Source of the DNA: Caryophanales bacterium UBA5729 | GTDB lineage: Bacteria > Bacillota_I > Bacilli_A > Izemoplasmatales > Hujiaoplasmataceae | Assembly: GCA_002419505.1 (NCBI GenBank) | Contig: DIGF01000009.1 | Coordinates: 1 to 64,000 of the forward strand | Length of the DNA: 64,000 nucleotides | Direction: 5' to 3' | Part shown: one piece after another, positions 38,207 through 47,137 of the stretch | Position numbering within the stretch: the first letter of the stretch is position 1 | Layout: every line of letters begins with the position of its first letter | Program-made: the position numbers and the translations under genes | Notes under the pieces: generated by a model | Told to the model about the DNA's origin: nothing | Database searches by the model: none | What the model saw: the letters and a program-made list of their open reading frames with translations, nothing else

Positions 38207-39161
38207 TTTCAAACCTCTTAATGATAGTTTGAACTAATGGATGTCTCACCACATCTAGTTCATCAAAATACATGATGTAAATATCATCAACATTCTTTAA
38301 AATATAAGATGCTTTAACAAGTCCTGACAAAACTTGAGCCGGAAGATCGCTCTGGGTGATATCACCCGTCACAATCATCTTGGAACCAAAACCTAAACGC
38401 GTTAAAAACAATTTCATTTGATTGATAGTCGTATTTTGCGCTTCATCTAAAATAACATAAGCGTTTTCTAAGGTTCTTCCGCGCATATAGGCTAAAGGCG
38501 CGATTTCGATTATACCTTTTTCAATATATTCTGTGCTTTGTTTAACCCCTAACACCTCATACATCGCATCGTATAAAGGTCTTAAATAAGGATCGATTTT
38601 TTCTTTTAAATCACCTGGTAAAAATCCTAATTTTTCTCCCGCTTCTACTGCTGGTCTAGTTAGGATGATTTTTTTAATTTTATTATCTTTAAGCTTTTTT
38701 AAAGCTGACAAAACCGCTAGGTATGTTTTACCTGTTCCCGCTGGACCAATACCTAGAATAATTGTATTGTTTTCGATGGCGTCCAAGTATTTTTTTTGAT
38801 TGATGGTTTTGGGATAAACAGGATTACCGCTATAGGTCTTGATAATTTCTTTACGACTCAAAAATAACGAGAGTATCTCGGAATTATCAAACTTTTCAAT
38901 TGAATGGAAAAGATAAATAATATCTCGCTCGTTAAAAACAATATTATTTTTGATTAAAGTCATCAAAACTGCAAAGATATTTTTAAGTTTAAGAATTTTT
39001 ACTTCATCTTCACTATCAATTAGTATTTCCTGATTATTAGAATAGATATTTGCTTGAAAGAGCTTCGCGAGAAGTTTAATATTTTTATCATTAACTCCTA
39101 ATAAATTAACCATTTCATGAAGATCATGAATTTGCGGTTCTAATTGAACGATATTTGTCAC
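38193..39161 (-). CDS. phoH: PhoH-like ATPase
   Basis: This 322-residue P-loop ATPase has Walker A GPAGTGKTYLA (about residue 138), Walker B YVILDEAQNTT and TGDITQSDLP. It belongs to the PhoH (YbeZ) family, which associates with YbeY, its direct neighbour here. The start is GTG; AGGAGA lies about 12 nt upstream, a long spacing, so the start is less certain. Confidence 0.92.
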   Translation of the reverse strand: MTNIVQLEPQIHDLHEMVNLLGVNDKNIKLLAKLFQANIYSNNQEILIDSEDEVKILKLKNIFAVLMTLIKNNIVFNERDIIYLFHSIEKFDNSEILSLFLSRKEIIKTYSGNPVYPKTINQKKYLDAIENNTIILGIGPAGTGKTYLAVLSALKKLKDNKIKKIILTRPAVEAGEKLGFLPGDLKEKIDPYLRPLYDAMYEVLGVKQSTEYIEKGIIEIAPLAYMRGRTLENAYVILDEAQNTTINQMKLFLTRLGFGSKMIVTGDITQSDLPAQVLSGLVKASYILKNVDDIYIMYFDELDVVRHPLVQTIIKRFENAKD

Positions 39162-39184
39162 TAAGATTAATCTCTCCTATCTCT

Positions 39185-40087
39185 TTAAATAATATTATAT
39201 ACTTTTAAGATTTTTAAGTAATTCAGAATAAACAGCGATTGCCAATCTTGTTTTGCGATTGCAAAAGCTTCAGGAAAACTATCCCAAGTCCAGGTAATGT
39301 CCCAAACGCCTTCGAGATTTAAGTGTTCCAAAATCATTGAAGCTTCTTTTTTGATTAAATCTTGATACTTATCATAACCATAAACTGTAGGCTTGTCAAA
39401 AAACTGCAACGGCCTCACACAATAAGCTTTAAACCAAAGATCAGCGTTTTTTTCTAGATTATGATCAATTTGCTTGAGCAGTAAACCTAAGAATTGTTCG
39501 GAATTATTAAACTTTTTAAAGTCAGCAATAAACCCAATCATATCTAAAAAACATTTAATTTCATGCATGTTATTAGATGGACCGGCAATGAAATCATTGA
39601 TCGCTCTTTGAATGGTAGTAACTGCGAACTCTTTAGCCTCTTTAGTTTCTCCATATTTATACAAAAAACCAGCAATTGCTGCAGTGGGATTATAACCCCA
39701 AACTGAGCCTTCAGCGGTATAAGTCCACCATGGTGCGCGTGGATAGATATTGTTGGAAGGAATCGTAGCTAAATAGAATCCATCCTTTTTTTGCGCATAA
39801 TTCAATAAGTAATCAACAGTTTTTGTAATTAAACTGTGGTCCTTAGGTAGATTTAGTTCCTCAATAAAATCAAAGGCAAACCATGTCTGTACTGGGGCTG
39901 AAAAAGGATTTTGTGAATCTGGCTCGAAACCATGTCCGAAACCACCATCGGGGTTTTGAAAACTTTCTAGAGTTCTAATATATGTCTCTTTACTTCTATT
40001 CAAAAATAGATATTCATATCTCGCTACATCTATTGGTCTACCATGTCGATATAACCAATCAATTGCACGCTTTAAACGCAAATCCAT
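39185..40087 (-). CDS. Alpha/alpha-toroid protein, prenyltransferase-like, function unknown
   Basis: This 300-residue protein has repeated helical units with DGGFGHGFEPDSQNPFSAPVQTWFAFDF and PWWTYTAEGSVWGYNPTAAIAGFLYKYG. These resemble the toroid fold of squalene cyclases and protein prenyltransferases. No catalytic DxDD motif or zinc ligand set is obvious. Bacillota carry similar uncharacterised proteins. It is inserted between phoH and rpsU and starts about 24 nt after no clear partner, so its function cannot be inferred. Confidence 0.6.
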   Translation of the reverse strand: MDLRLKRAIDWLYRHGRPIDVARYEYLFLNRSKETYIRTLESFQNPDGGFGHGFEPDSQNPFSAPVQTWFAFDFIEELNLPKDHSLITKTVDYLLNYAQKKDGFYLATIPSNNIYPRAPWWTYTAEGSVWGYNPTAAIAGFLYKYGETKEAKEFAVTTIQRAINDFIAGPSNNMHEIKCFLDMIGFIADFKKFNNSEQFLGLLLKQIDHNLEKNADLWFKAYCVRPLQFFDKPTVYGYDKYQDLIKKEASMILEHLNLEGVWDITWTWDSFPEAFAIAKQDWQSLFILNYLKILKVYNII

Positions 40088-40167
40088 AAAACCACCTCCA
40101 ATTAGATAAAATGCTTATTAATTACAAATTTATTATATCATAAAATCGGATAAAAAAACTTGTGCGA

Positions 40168-40201
40168 AAAAAATAATGACAACTCAGAATTGAATTGTCA
40201 T
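40168..40201 (-). terminator. rpsU terminator
   Basis: On the minus strand a 7-bp stem ATGACAA/TTGTCAT with a 12-nt loop is followed by TATTTTTTT. It lies 19 nt after the rpsU stop. Confidence 0.75.
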
Positions 40202-40219
40202 GATTTTTGTGTTAGTACA

Positions 40220-40402
40220 TTATTTTTTACGAGTTTTACTCGCACGTAACTTAAGTTTTTTGGTAACGCTTGGTTTTTCATAAAACTCTTTTTTACGGGC
40301 TTGAGCAAGATTTCCCGACCTTGAAACGTCACGTTTAAAACGTCTAAGTGCATCTTCAATTGTCTCGTTTTCTCTAACGACAGTCTTAGCCATTGCTTTC
40401 AC
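40220..40402 (-). CDS. rpsU: 30S ribosomal protein S21
   Basis: This 60-residue basic protein has [39 protein letters not shown], the S21 signature. The start follows GGGGTG. It sits alone between its own promoter and terminator, in the dnaJ-to-phoH interval where Bacillus also keeps it. Confidence 0.96.
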   Translation of the reverse strand: MKAMAKTVVRENETIEDALRRFKRDVSRSGNLAQARKKEFYEKPSVTKKLKLRASKTRKK

Positions 40403-40422
40403 CCCTTTTCTTACTATGTAGT

Positions 40423-40451
40423 ATTATACTAAATTATTAAGTAAATGTAAA
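40423..40451 (-). promoter_or_regulatory. rpsU promoter
   Basis: The minus strand reads TTTACA (40451-40446), a 17-bp spacer, and TATAAT (40428-40423), 20 nt before the rpsU start. Confidence 0.75.
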
Positions 40452-40557
40452 CTTATTTTTTTTGAAAATATGTTTAAATACCTAGGTGTTTGTGATAAAA
40501 TTATAGCAACTAGATTTTATTTATCAACTTATCCATTTTTATTGAAAGGAAATCATT

Positions 40558-41202
40558 ATGATTAGCAGTTTAAAGTTCCTAGCTCTCGATACAACCGGAA
40601 TAATTATTATCACGATTGCTGCTATTTTAGCAATCGGTTTATTAGTTATAATCATTAACAATCGCAAGTATAAAAGGCGTTATCGCAAGTTTTATAAACA
40701 CCTTGATAAAACCATTAACAAAAAATACAATGGCAATATGTTGATTGAAAATCTTATCAATAAACACACCATTGACAATACCAATACCTTTAAATCTTTA
40801 AAAAGCAAAGGCAAAAGCTTAACCAAGAAATATTTGGATTATTACGTTAAAAAACTTCCCGAACAAGTGTTATTGAAAAGTTTTACTTCTGCTGATAAAA
40901 ATCGCAGCGAATTAGTAATTTACGTGTTAGATGAAAATGATCGCGTTTTGTATCAATGGGAAAAAGAAAAGAAAGTCAAAGGGTTAATTAAAGCCATCAA
41001 TAAATACCAGATGTTAACACCAATGATTGCTTTCTTATACGAACTCCCTTTAAGCATTAACGAAAATAATGCTTATCGCTTAACTAATCATGAAAATGAT
41101 AATATCTTAGCTTATGATATTGTAAAAAACAGTAAAAAACTGCAAAAGCAATATAAAGAGCGAAAAATCAAGGACAAAAAGAAGAAAAAGAAGAAAAAAT
41201 AA
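40558..41202 (+). CDS. Hypothetical membrane-anchored basic protein
   Basis: I do not recognise this 214-residue protein. One hydrophobic helix (about 14-34) is followed by a very basic cytosol-type segment (NNRKYKRRYRKFYKHLDK) and a central domain with VIYVLDENDRVLYQWEKEKKVKGLIKAI. The C-terminus is a lysine run (KDKKKKKKKK). The start follows AAAGGA. It lies on the plus strand inside an otherwise minus-strand conserved string, divergent from rpsU and converging on mtaB. Confidence 0.65.
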   Translation: MISSLKFLALDTTGIIIITIAAILAIGLLVIIINNRKYKRRYRKFYKHLDKTINKKYNGNMLIENLINKHTIDNTNTFKSLKSKGKSLTKKYLDYYVKKLPEQVLLKSFTSADKNRSELVIYVLDENDRVLYQWEKEKKVKGLIKAINKYQMLTPMIAFLYELPLSINENNAYRLTNHENDNILAYDIVKNSKKLQKQYKERKIKDKKKKKKKK

Positions 41203-41229
41203 TATGCTCGCCTGAGCATATTTTTTTTA
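41196..41229. terminator. Bidirectional terminator between the 214-residue gene and mtaB
   Basis: Stem ATATGCTC/GAGCATAT with a GCCT loop is followed by a run of T, and preceded by an A-rich run for the converging strand. Confidence 0.9.
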
Positions 41230-42516
41230 TACGATAACTCCTAAATTATAAGGTTTTTCTGCAGCGATTAACTTCACCAGTACTTCCTGGCCTATAAGTT
41301 CAATATCGCCGGTAAATTTTATCGCAATATAATCGCGAGAATGCCCGACCAGCATTCCGTCTTTTGCTTGTTCAGCAATCACATAATGCAATGAACCGAG
41401 ATTTTCTTGAATATGATTTGCCATCAATTCATCGCTTAAATCAAGCAACTGCTTGACTCTAGCTTTCTTCACTAAACCGTCAATTTGCTGAGGCATCTTA
41501 TCTGCAGGCGTACCCTTTCTGCGAGAATAAGGAAAAACATGGAGTTCTTGAAAACCAACTTGTTTGATAAAGTTATAAGCTTCAAGAAAATGTGCTTCAG
41601 TTTCTCCAGGAAAACCAACAATAACATCTGTGGTGAAAGCAACATCAGGAATAAACGCTCTAATCTGATTAATCATCGACAGATATTGCTCAGTGGTATA
41701 TTTGCGATTCATCAGTTTTAAAATTTCGTTAGCGCCGCTTTGTAACGGTACATGCAGGTGATGAACGATTTTTTTCGATTGGGCTATCACCGATAAAATC
41801 CTCTCATCAATTTCCGTGATTTCAATCGAGGAAATTCTAATTCTTTTTAATCCCGAAATTTTTTCTAAATCCTTAAGAAGTTCCACAAAACCATAATCTG
41901 CTAAATCCTCTCCATAGCCACCGGTATGAATCCCGGTTAACACTACTTCGATATGACCATTAGCTACTAAATGCCTAACCTCATCAAGAATGATTTCTTT
42001 TGATTTAGATCTAATTCTCCCGCGGGTATAAGGAATGATGCAATATGTACAAAAATTATTGCAACCATCTTGAATCTTTAAAAAAGCACGCTTATGGGTT
42101 TTAAAATCAATAATCGCTAAAGGATCATATGCTTCGAATTTTTCCAAAGGTGAAACTTTGTTTAACGGCTGTTTATGTTCGAGATATTCCTCGAGATAAT
42201 CCACTATCTTATCGCGATTTTTGGTCCCTAAAACAATTTTCACACCTTCAATTTCAAGAATTTCTTGAGCTTTTAACTGCGATAAACAACCCATAACGAT
42301 TGTAATTGCATTTTTGTTGTGATGAAGGGGTCTTCTAATAATTTGTTTCGACTTTTTTTCACCAGCATTAGTTACCATGCAAGAATTAATCACATAGATA
42401 TCGCTTAGTTCATCGTAATCGACAACTTGATAGCCTTTCTGTAAAAAAATTTCCAAAACCGCTTCAGTTTCATAGGAATTGACTTTACATCCTAAAGTAT
42501 AAAAAGCTACTTTCAT
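41227..42516 (-). CDS. mtaB: tRNA t6A37 methylthiotransferase
   Basis: Start at ATG 42516, with GGTGA 5 nt upstream. The 429-residue radical SAM enzyme has an N-terminal UPF0004 domain (GCKVNSYETEAVL, CMVTN, GCLSQL) for the auxiliary cluster. The radical SAM motif CNNFCTYCIIPYTRGR lies near residue 144, with a TRAM domain at the end. It converts t6A to ms2t6A. It follows rsmE with a short overlap, as in Bacillus (yqeU-yqeV). Confidence 0.94.
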   Translation of the reverse strand: MKVAFYTLGCKVNSYETEAVLEIFLQKGYQVVDYDELSDIYVINSCMVTNAGEKKSKQIIRRPLHHNKNAITIVMGCLSQLKAQEILEIEGVKIVLGTKNRDKIVDYLEEYLEHKQPLNKVSPLEKFEAYDPLAIIDFKTHKRAFLKIQDGCNNFCTYCIIPYTRGRIRSKSKEIILDEVRHLVANGHIEVVLTGIHTGGYGEDLADYGFVELLKDLEKISGLKRIRISSIEITEIDERILSVIAQSKKIVHHLHVPLQSGANEILKLMNRKYTTEQYLSMINQIRAFIPDVAFTTDVIVGFPGETEAHFLEAYNFIKQVGFQELHVFPYSRRKGTPADKMPQQIDGLVKKARVKQLLDLSDELMANHIQENLGSLHYVIAEQAKDGMLVGHSRDYIAIKFTGDIELIGQEVLVKLIAAEKPYNLGVIV

Positions 42517-42521
42517 CAATT

Positions 42522-43238
42522 TCACCCCCAATGGTGCCTAAAAACGGAAGCAACATAGATTGCCGCTGTTTCTGCTCTAAGAATTGTTTTACCTAAAGAG
42601 ATGCTGATAAAACCGGATGATTTTAACTTGTTAATCTCTTTCTCGGAAAAACCCCCTTCAGGGCCTATTATAACTAAGACTTTCTCGCTTTTTTTGATGG
42701 TTTGAATCTGGGTTTTTAAACTGACTTCATCTTCGCGCTCATAAGCAAAAAACCGATAATCGTAAGCATTACTGTCTAACTGTTCTAAATCGGTATAGTT
42801 AGAGATAATCGGCATTACCGTTCGTTCTGATTGTTCGCTAGCTTCTTTACAAATCAATTCATATCTGGTTTTCTTTTTCGCATAATCATCAATTTTTATA
42901 ATCGATCTTTCGGTTTGTAAAGGAATAATTTTTCTAACGCCCAGCTCAGTTATTTTTTGTAAGGCCAGTTCAAAATTATCTTTTTTAATCAACGTTAAAC
43001 CTAAATCTAAATTAAGCGGTTGATAATCATTAACCAAAGCTTTGACAAACTCTAGTTTTGCTTGTTTTTTCTCAAAAGCCACAATCTTGGCTTCAAAGCA
43101 TAAACCTGCAAAAGTATTGACGATTACTAAATCATTAACGGCCAAACGCATCACATTTTTGATGTGATGAGAATCTTCAGGATTCATTAAAACCTCTTGA
43201 TTGACAATTAAATCTTGATCGATAAAGTATCTTTGCAT
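42522..43238 (-). CDS. rsmE: 16S rRNA m3U1498 methyltransferase
   Basis: This 238-residue SPOUT-class enzyme has an N-terminal PUA-like part (MNPEDSHHIKNVMRLAVND) and the C-terminal knot with VLVIIGPEGGFSEKEINKL and ISLGKTILRAETAAIYVAS. In Bacillota it follows dnaJ-prmA. Here prmA is absent, and the padR-jetABC unit lies between dnaJ and rsmE. Confidence 0.95.
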   Translation of the reverse strand: MQRYFIDQDLIVNQEVLMNPEDSHHIKNVMRLAVNDLVIVNTFAGLCFEAKIVAFEKKQAKLEFVKALVNDYQPLNLDLGLTLIKKDNFELALQKITELGVRKIIPLQTERSIIKIDDYAKKKTRYELICKEASEQSERTVMPIISNYTDLEQLDSNAYDYRFFAYEREDEVSLKTQIQTIKKSEKVLVIIGPEGGFSEKEINKLKSSGFISISLGKTILRAETAAIYVASVFRHHWG

Positions 43239-43281
43239 AATATCACCATAATTATCATATCACACAAATTTAATCTTTGCG

Positions 43282-43310
43282 AAAAAAACAACCGAAAAAA
43301 TTCGGTTGTT
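43282..43310 (-). terminator. jetC terminator
   Basis: On the minus strand a 10-bp stem AACAACCGAA/TTCGGTTGTT with a 4-nt loop is followed by a run of T. It overlaps the jetC stop codon and separates the jet unit from rsmE. Confidence 0.9.
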
Positions 43311-46300
43311 ATAAATCAGTTTTTAATACTTCATAAGCTCGAGCGTTTTTTCCGTCCCTTAAAGTCACGATTGTTGTATCTGTATATTTTGATAGGACTT
43401 CCATTTTTTGCGGTGGTGTAGCTAATATTATTTGGACCGGCAATTGTTTGATGAATTTCATCATCGCTTTAATTCTCGATGTATCCATCTTATCAAACAC
43501 TTCGTCAAATAAGATTAAACCGATGGAATCATGGCTTACACCTCTTTGGGCTTGTTCGAAAACGCGAACAAACGATGCTAGTGTCGCCACATAGAAAGGA
43601 ACTTGTGTTTCTCCACCTGATTTTTCTTTAAACACTTTCGAATAAAGATATCTTGCGCCTTCAGTATTAGTTATTGCAATATCATAATCCATATAAGTTC
43701 GGTAATCTGTAAACTTATTGACAGTACCTTGAGAATTTAAGTCTTCAGAAGCGAGATTAACGAATAGTTCTTCTAGTTGTCTTTGATATTTCATCTCAAA
43801 ATCGTAATTGAAGATTTCTTCACCAGTCTTCATTGATTCATCGCTTAATACCATATCATAATAGTCGCCATATTCTTTACTCTTAGGGAAGGTGAATTCG
43901 TAAGTATCTTCACCGAAATGAATATTTTTAAGCGTTGCGTTAATCTTGCTAATTTCATCTTGTGCCGAAACAATATAATTTCTTAGTTTAGCGATGAAGT
44001 CCTCTTTAAATAATCTTTCTGCAGTTTCTCTTGCTTCTCTAACTTTAGTTTCGTATTTTACTAACTCAGATTTTACCAATTTATCCAATTCGTCAAGATA
44101 CTCTTGCATATAATCAATTCCATAGAGATAACTAAGATTATATTTACTGGTATAACGAATTTGTTTAGATTTTAAAGAATCTTCTAGATTGATAATATTA
44201 TTCAATTCTGATTGAATTTTAGCTTGATATTCTTCAAAAATATTGTTGATATTGCTAGTTTTCTTAAGTTCTAGTTCATATAATTCTCTAGCTTCTTTTT
44301 TAACGACAACATTTTCGTTTTTGGCTAAATCTTTATTGAATTCAGTAATTGCCTTTTCAATTTCTAGTAATTCTTCGTGGCACTTGAGTTCATCGCTTTC
44401 CAATTTACCTTGTTTGAGATAAGCTTTTTGTCTATTGGTATTGTATTCTCTGATTTCTTCTTTAACTTCTTCATATTCAACTCTGAGTTCAGTTAAACTT
44501 TCTTGTGGAATACTCTTCTTCTTTGCTACCAAAGCTTTGCGTTTTTCTTTCAAACTATCTACAGAATAGTAGTTCTTAAGCATATTGATAAAGCCTTCGA
44601 GATTCAAACTTATTAAAGCGTTATTTTCCTCGGTAATTAATTGAACCCGATTAGAGAGAACTTGATGTTTATCCTTTAATTCTCTGGCTTTAATCCGCCA
44701 ATTATCCAACTGCGAACTCTTAGCTTTTTTACCAATAAATGGTTTTTCGGTTTTATTATACAGTGATCTAACCGTGTAAGAACGATAAACCATGCCGCTT
44801 TTAGTTATCGCTTGAGGATAGTTTTCTAACTCGTTAACATCATCAACCATAATTAGATTTCCGCAGATCATATTGATATAGTGTTCAGCATCGATATTTT
44901 CTGATGTGATGATTGAAGCTAAGGATTTTTCTCGATAATTAGTGAAATGTTGAATCTTTTTCGTGTTAACTAACCCAATGCCATAAATGTCTAAAGAATC
45001 TTTGATTTGGTTATAAACATTTAAGGCTTCATCGAAATATCTTGGTTCAACAATCAAATTGAATCTTTGTTGTCCTAAGTAATCTTCAATGGTATCAGCC
45101 CAATCTTCATCAGTTATTTCTAATAATTCACATAGAATATGAACTTTGACTTCTTTACCATAACGCTTTAAAACGCCTTCTTCGATTTTTGTCTGTAAAC
45201 GCTTAATCATTGGATTGTAACGCAATTGGTTGTTTTCTAAATCTTTTAGCGTTTGGTATACTTCATTGATTTCTCTAACAACTTCATCAAGCAAATGCTT
45301 TTGTTTCCCCAAGTTTACTTTATTATCATCTTCAATTTGATTAATCGTTTTATTAACAGTAATCAATTTTAATTTTTGTTCTTCATAGTTGGTGTCGTTA
45401 ATGTTGTCTAAATCAATTTTTGCTAATTCATTGTAAACTTTATTATCAAATTCGGTTTTCAATTCATTGATAATTTGTTTCATTTTTTTGATTCTGTTAG
45501 TGGAGTAATTACGCAATTCGACTTGTTGATCAATTTTTCGCGTTAACTCATTAATTTCTTTATCATAAATTTCGTTAGCTTTAAAAGTATCGTTGTTAGA
45601 TAGCATCGAATAAATTTTTTTAGATCTTTCATCCAGGATATCTAGTTGTGCATTAATTTCATCAATTAGTTCTTGGTTTTGTTCTTTGGAAATCTTGATT
45701 TTCTCTTGTTTTTTATTGACGCCATCGATTTTACTCTTAAGTGATTCGACTTCCAATAATTTTAAGAAATATTCATAAAACTCTTTTTGATCATGATTGT
45801 TTTTAATTTCTTCATGAATATGTTTTATTTCATCTAAATCTTTAATTTTTTCTTTGATTATTTTTAAGGTTGCTTCTAAATCTCGATAAGCATGAATCGA
45901 TTCTTTAATTGATTCAACGTCCAATTCTTTTTCTTCAAGCAAGTAACGGTAAATAAAGTCTTTAACATCTGGTATCGGCTTAAATGCAAGTGCTTTTGGC
46001 AATAAGGAAAAGTAATTTTCATTGACAGAACCAAACAGCGAACGGAAGGCTAATTTGGCTTCTCTTCTAGTTAAAAAGATTTTTTTAGCTTGCTTAGTTT
46101 TCTTGAAATTCACCGTCGTGTGAATCTTTCCTTCATTGTCAATAAACAACGTTTCTTCCATTGGCCCATCGATTTCATAAAAGATAACTTTTGGTGTTAA
46201 AATTTCCCCAAAAACATCAATTACCGTCCCGATTGTAAAATATTTTTCTTTAGTTTCGTCATAGAATTCCAATGCCACATGTCCAGTAGTGTCGGTGTCG

Positions 46301-46548
46301 CGAAGATATTCTTGGGTATCGGTTCCTAGTTTACACTTAACATAACCTCTTAAATCACGTTTGCTTTTTTCATTAGCTGCGATGTTAAAAATTTGATCAC
46401 CCGCAGTTAGGACAAAGGCAATAGCATCCACGATGGTTGATTTGCCAGTAGCGTTTTGACCGGTTATCAAGGTGTTGTTTTTTATATGAATGGTTTCATT
46501 GGCAAAATAGTGCCAATTCACTAACCTAACTTTAGTCAGTTTCTTCAT
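43309..46548 (-). CDS. JetC/MksB-like SMC-family ATPase
   Basis: The start at 46548 is chosen because AAGGTG lies 6 nt upstream; the frame opens 36 nt earlier. The 1079-residue protein has Walker A TGQNATGKST at about 29-38, long coiled coils on both sides, and a central hinge-like domain (about 440-560; LLEITDEDWADTIEDYLGQQRFNLIVEP). Near the end come the ABC signature SGGE (977-980) and Walker B LILFDE (about 1011-1016). These are the parts of a MukB/SMC-like DNA motor of the Wadjet type. It overlaps jetB by 17 nt. An SbcC nuclease subunit is unlikely because no SbcD partner is present. Confidence 0.88.
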   Translation of the reverse strand: MKKLTKVRLVNWHYFANETIHIKNNTLITGQNATGKSTIVDAIAFVLTAGDQIFNIAANEKSKRDLRGYVKCKLGTDTQEYLRDTDTTGHVALEFYDETKEKYFTIGTVIDVFGEILTPKVIFYEIDGPMEETLFIDNEGKIHTTVNFKKTKQAKKIFLTRREAKLAFRSLFGSVNENYFSLLPKALAFKPIPDVKDFIYRYLLEEKELDVESIKESIHAYRDLEATLKIIKEKIKDLDEIKHIHEEIKNNHDQKEFYEYFLKLLEVESLKSKIDGVNKKQEKIKISKEQNQELIDEINAQLDILDERSKKIYSMLSNNDTFKANEIYDKEINELTRKIDQQVELRNYSTNRIKKMKQIINELKTEFDNKVYNELAKIDLDNINDTNYEEQKLKLITVNKTINQIEDDNKVNLGKQKHLLDEVVREINEVYQTLKDLENNQLRYNPMIKRLQTKIEEGVLKRYGKEVKVHILCELLEITDEDWADTIEDYLGQQRFNLIVEPRYFDEALNVYNQIKDSLDIYGIGLVNTKKIQHFTNYREKSLASIITSENIDAEHYINMICGNLIMVDDVNELENYPQAITKSGMVYRSYTVRSLYNKTEKPFIGKKAKSSQLDNWRIKARELKDKHQVLSNRVQLITEENNALISLNLEGFINMLKNYYSVDSLKEKRKALVAKKKSIPQESLTELRVEYEEVKEEIREYNTNRQKAYLKQGKLESDELKCHEELLEIEKAITEFNKDLAKNENVVVKKEARELYELELKKTSNINNIFEEYQAKIQSELNNIINLEDSLKSKQIRYTSKYNLSYLYGIDYMQEYLDELDKLVKSELVKYETKVREARETAERLFKEDFIAKLRNYIVSAQDEISKINATLKNIHFGEDTYEFTFPKSKEYGDYYDMVLSDESMKTGEEIFNYDFEMKYQRQLEELFVNLASEDLNSQGTVNKFTDYRTYMDYDIAITNTEGARYLYSKVFKEKSGGETQVPFYVATLASFVRVFEQAQRGVSHDSIGLILFDEVFDKMDTSRIKAMMKFIKQLPVQIILATPPQKMEVLSKYTDTTIVTLRDGKNARAYEVLKTDL

Positions 46549-47137
46549 TTTCATCACCTTCATTTCTTTCTTCCATATTAGCAATCAAATTATAGACATC
46601 GTTTATCGCTTGAGTATTAATTGCCAGTAAAACTGTTGGATAAATAATAATTTTAGTATTCGCTTTAGTAATATCGCCTAAGGCTTCAATAAGGTTTAAT
46701 CTGCGGTATATTCTCAAGATTTTAATCAAATCCGTTTTGTTGATTTTCTTTTTTAATTCTAGCGAATCATAGTATTGGTGAATTTCATCCACTCTGATTA
46801 CCACATTATCATTAATTGAAGTTTTCATTAAATGTTGATGATAAAGGATTCTTAAAATAAGGAGTACCAAAGTTTCTTCTTTTTTTAGTCTCAGCAAGTT
46901 ATTGCCTTCGCGATGAATTAGTTGAACAGCACCTAGCTCACGGTCAAGGACTATTTCAAAATCCATTACATCGAAATATTGATCGAAATAACTTTTAAAG
47001 CTCAGCAAAAAGTAATACATTTCTTTATTATCTTCTTTGTCGCGAGCAATAAAGCTGTTCTGCAGCAATTTTAGACAGGTTTTTGCAAAAAGTTGCTTCT
47101 GTCCCGTATTAAACTCATCATATTTTTCTAATATCAT
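46532..47137 (-). CDS. JetB/MksE-like kite subunit (DUF4194 type)
   Basis: This 201-residue winged-helix protein matches JetB/MksE in size and in the block EGNNLLRLKKEETLVLLILRILYHQH (family form: LRLKK-ET-LLL-LR). VVIRVDEIHQYYDSL and KKINKTDLIKILRIYRRLNLIE follow. In Wadjet and MksBEF complexes, a dimer of this subunit binds the kleisin. Its start overlaps the jetA stop by ATGA and its end overlaps jetC, so the three subunits are translated together. Confidence 0.82.
   Translation of the reverse strand: MILEKYDEFNTGQKQLFAKTCLKLLQNSFIARDKEDNKEMYYFLLSFKSYFDQYFDVMDFEIVLDRELGAVQLIHREGNNLLRLKKEETLVLLILRILYHQHLMKTSINDNVVIRVDEIHQYYDSLELKKKINKTDLIKILRIYRRLNLIEALGDITKANTKIIIYPTVLLAINTQAINDVYNLIANMEERNEGDENEETD

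Noticed and set aside
43309..46548. JetC as an SbcC/Rad50-type exonuclease subunit
   Set aside because: No SbcD-like nuclease lies nearby, the hinge is a folded domain rather than a CxxC zinc hook, and the neighbours fit JetA and JetB.
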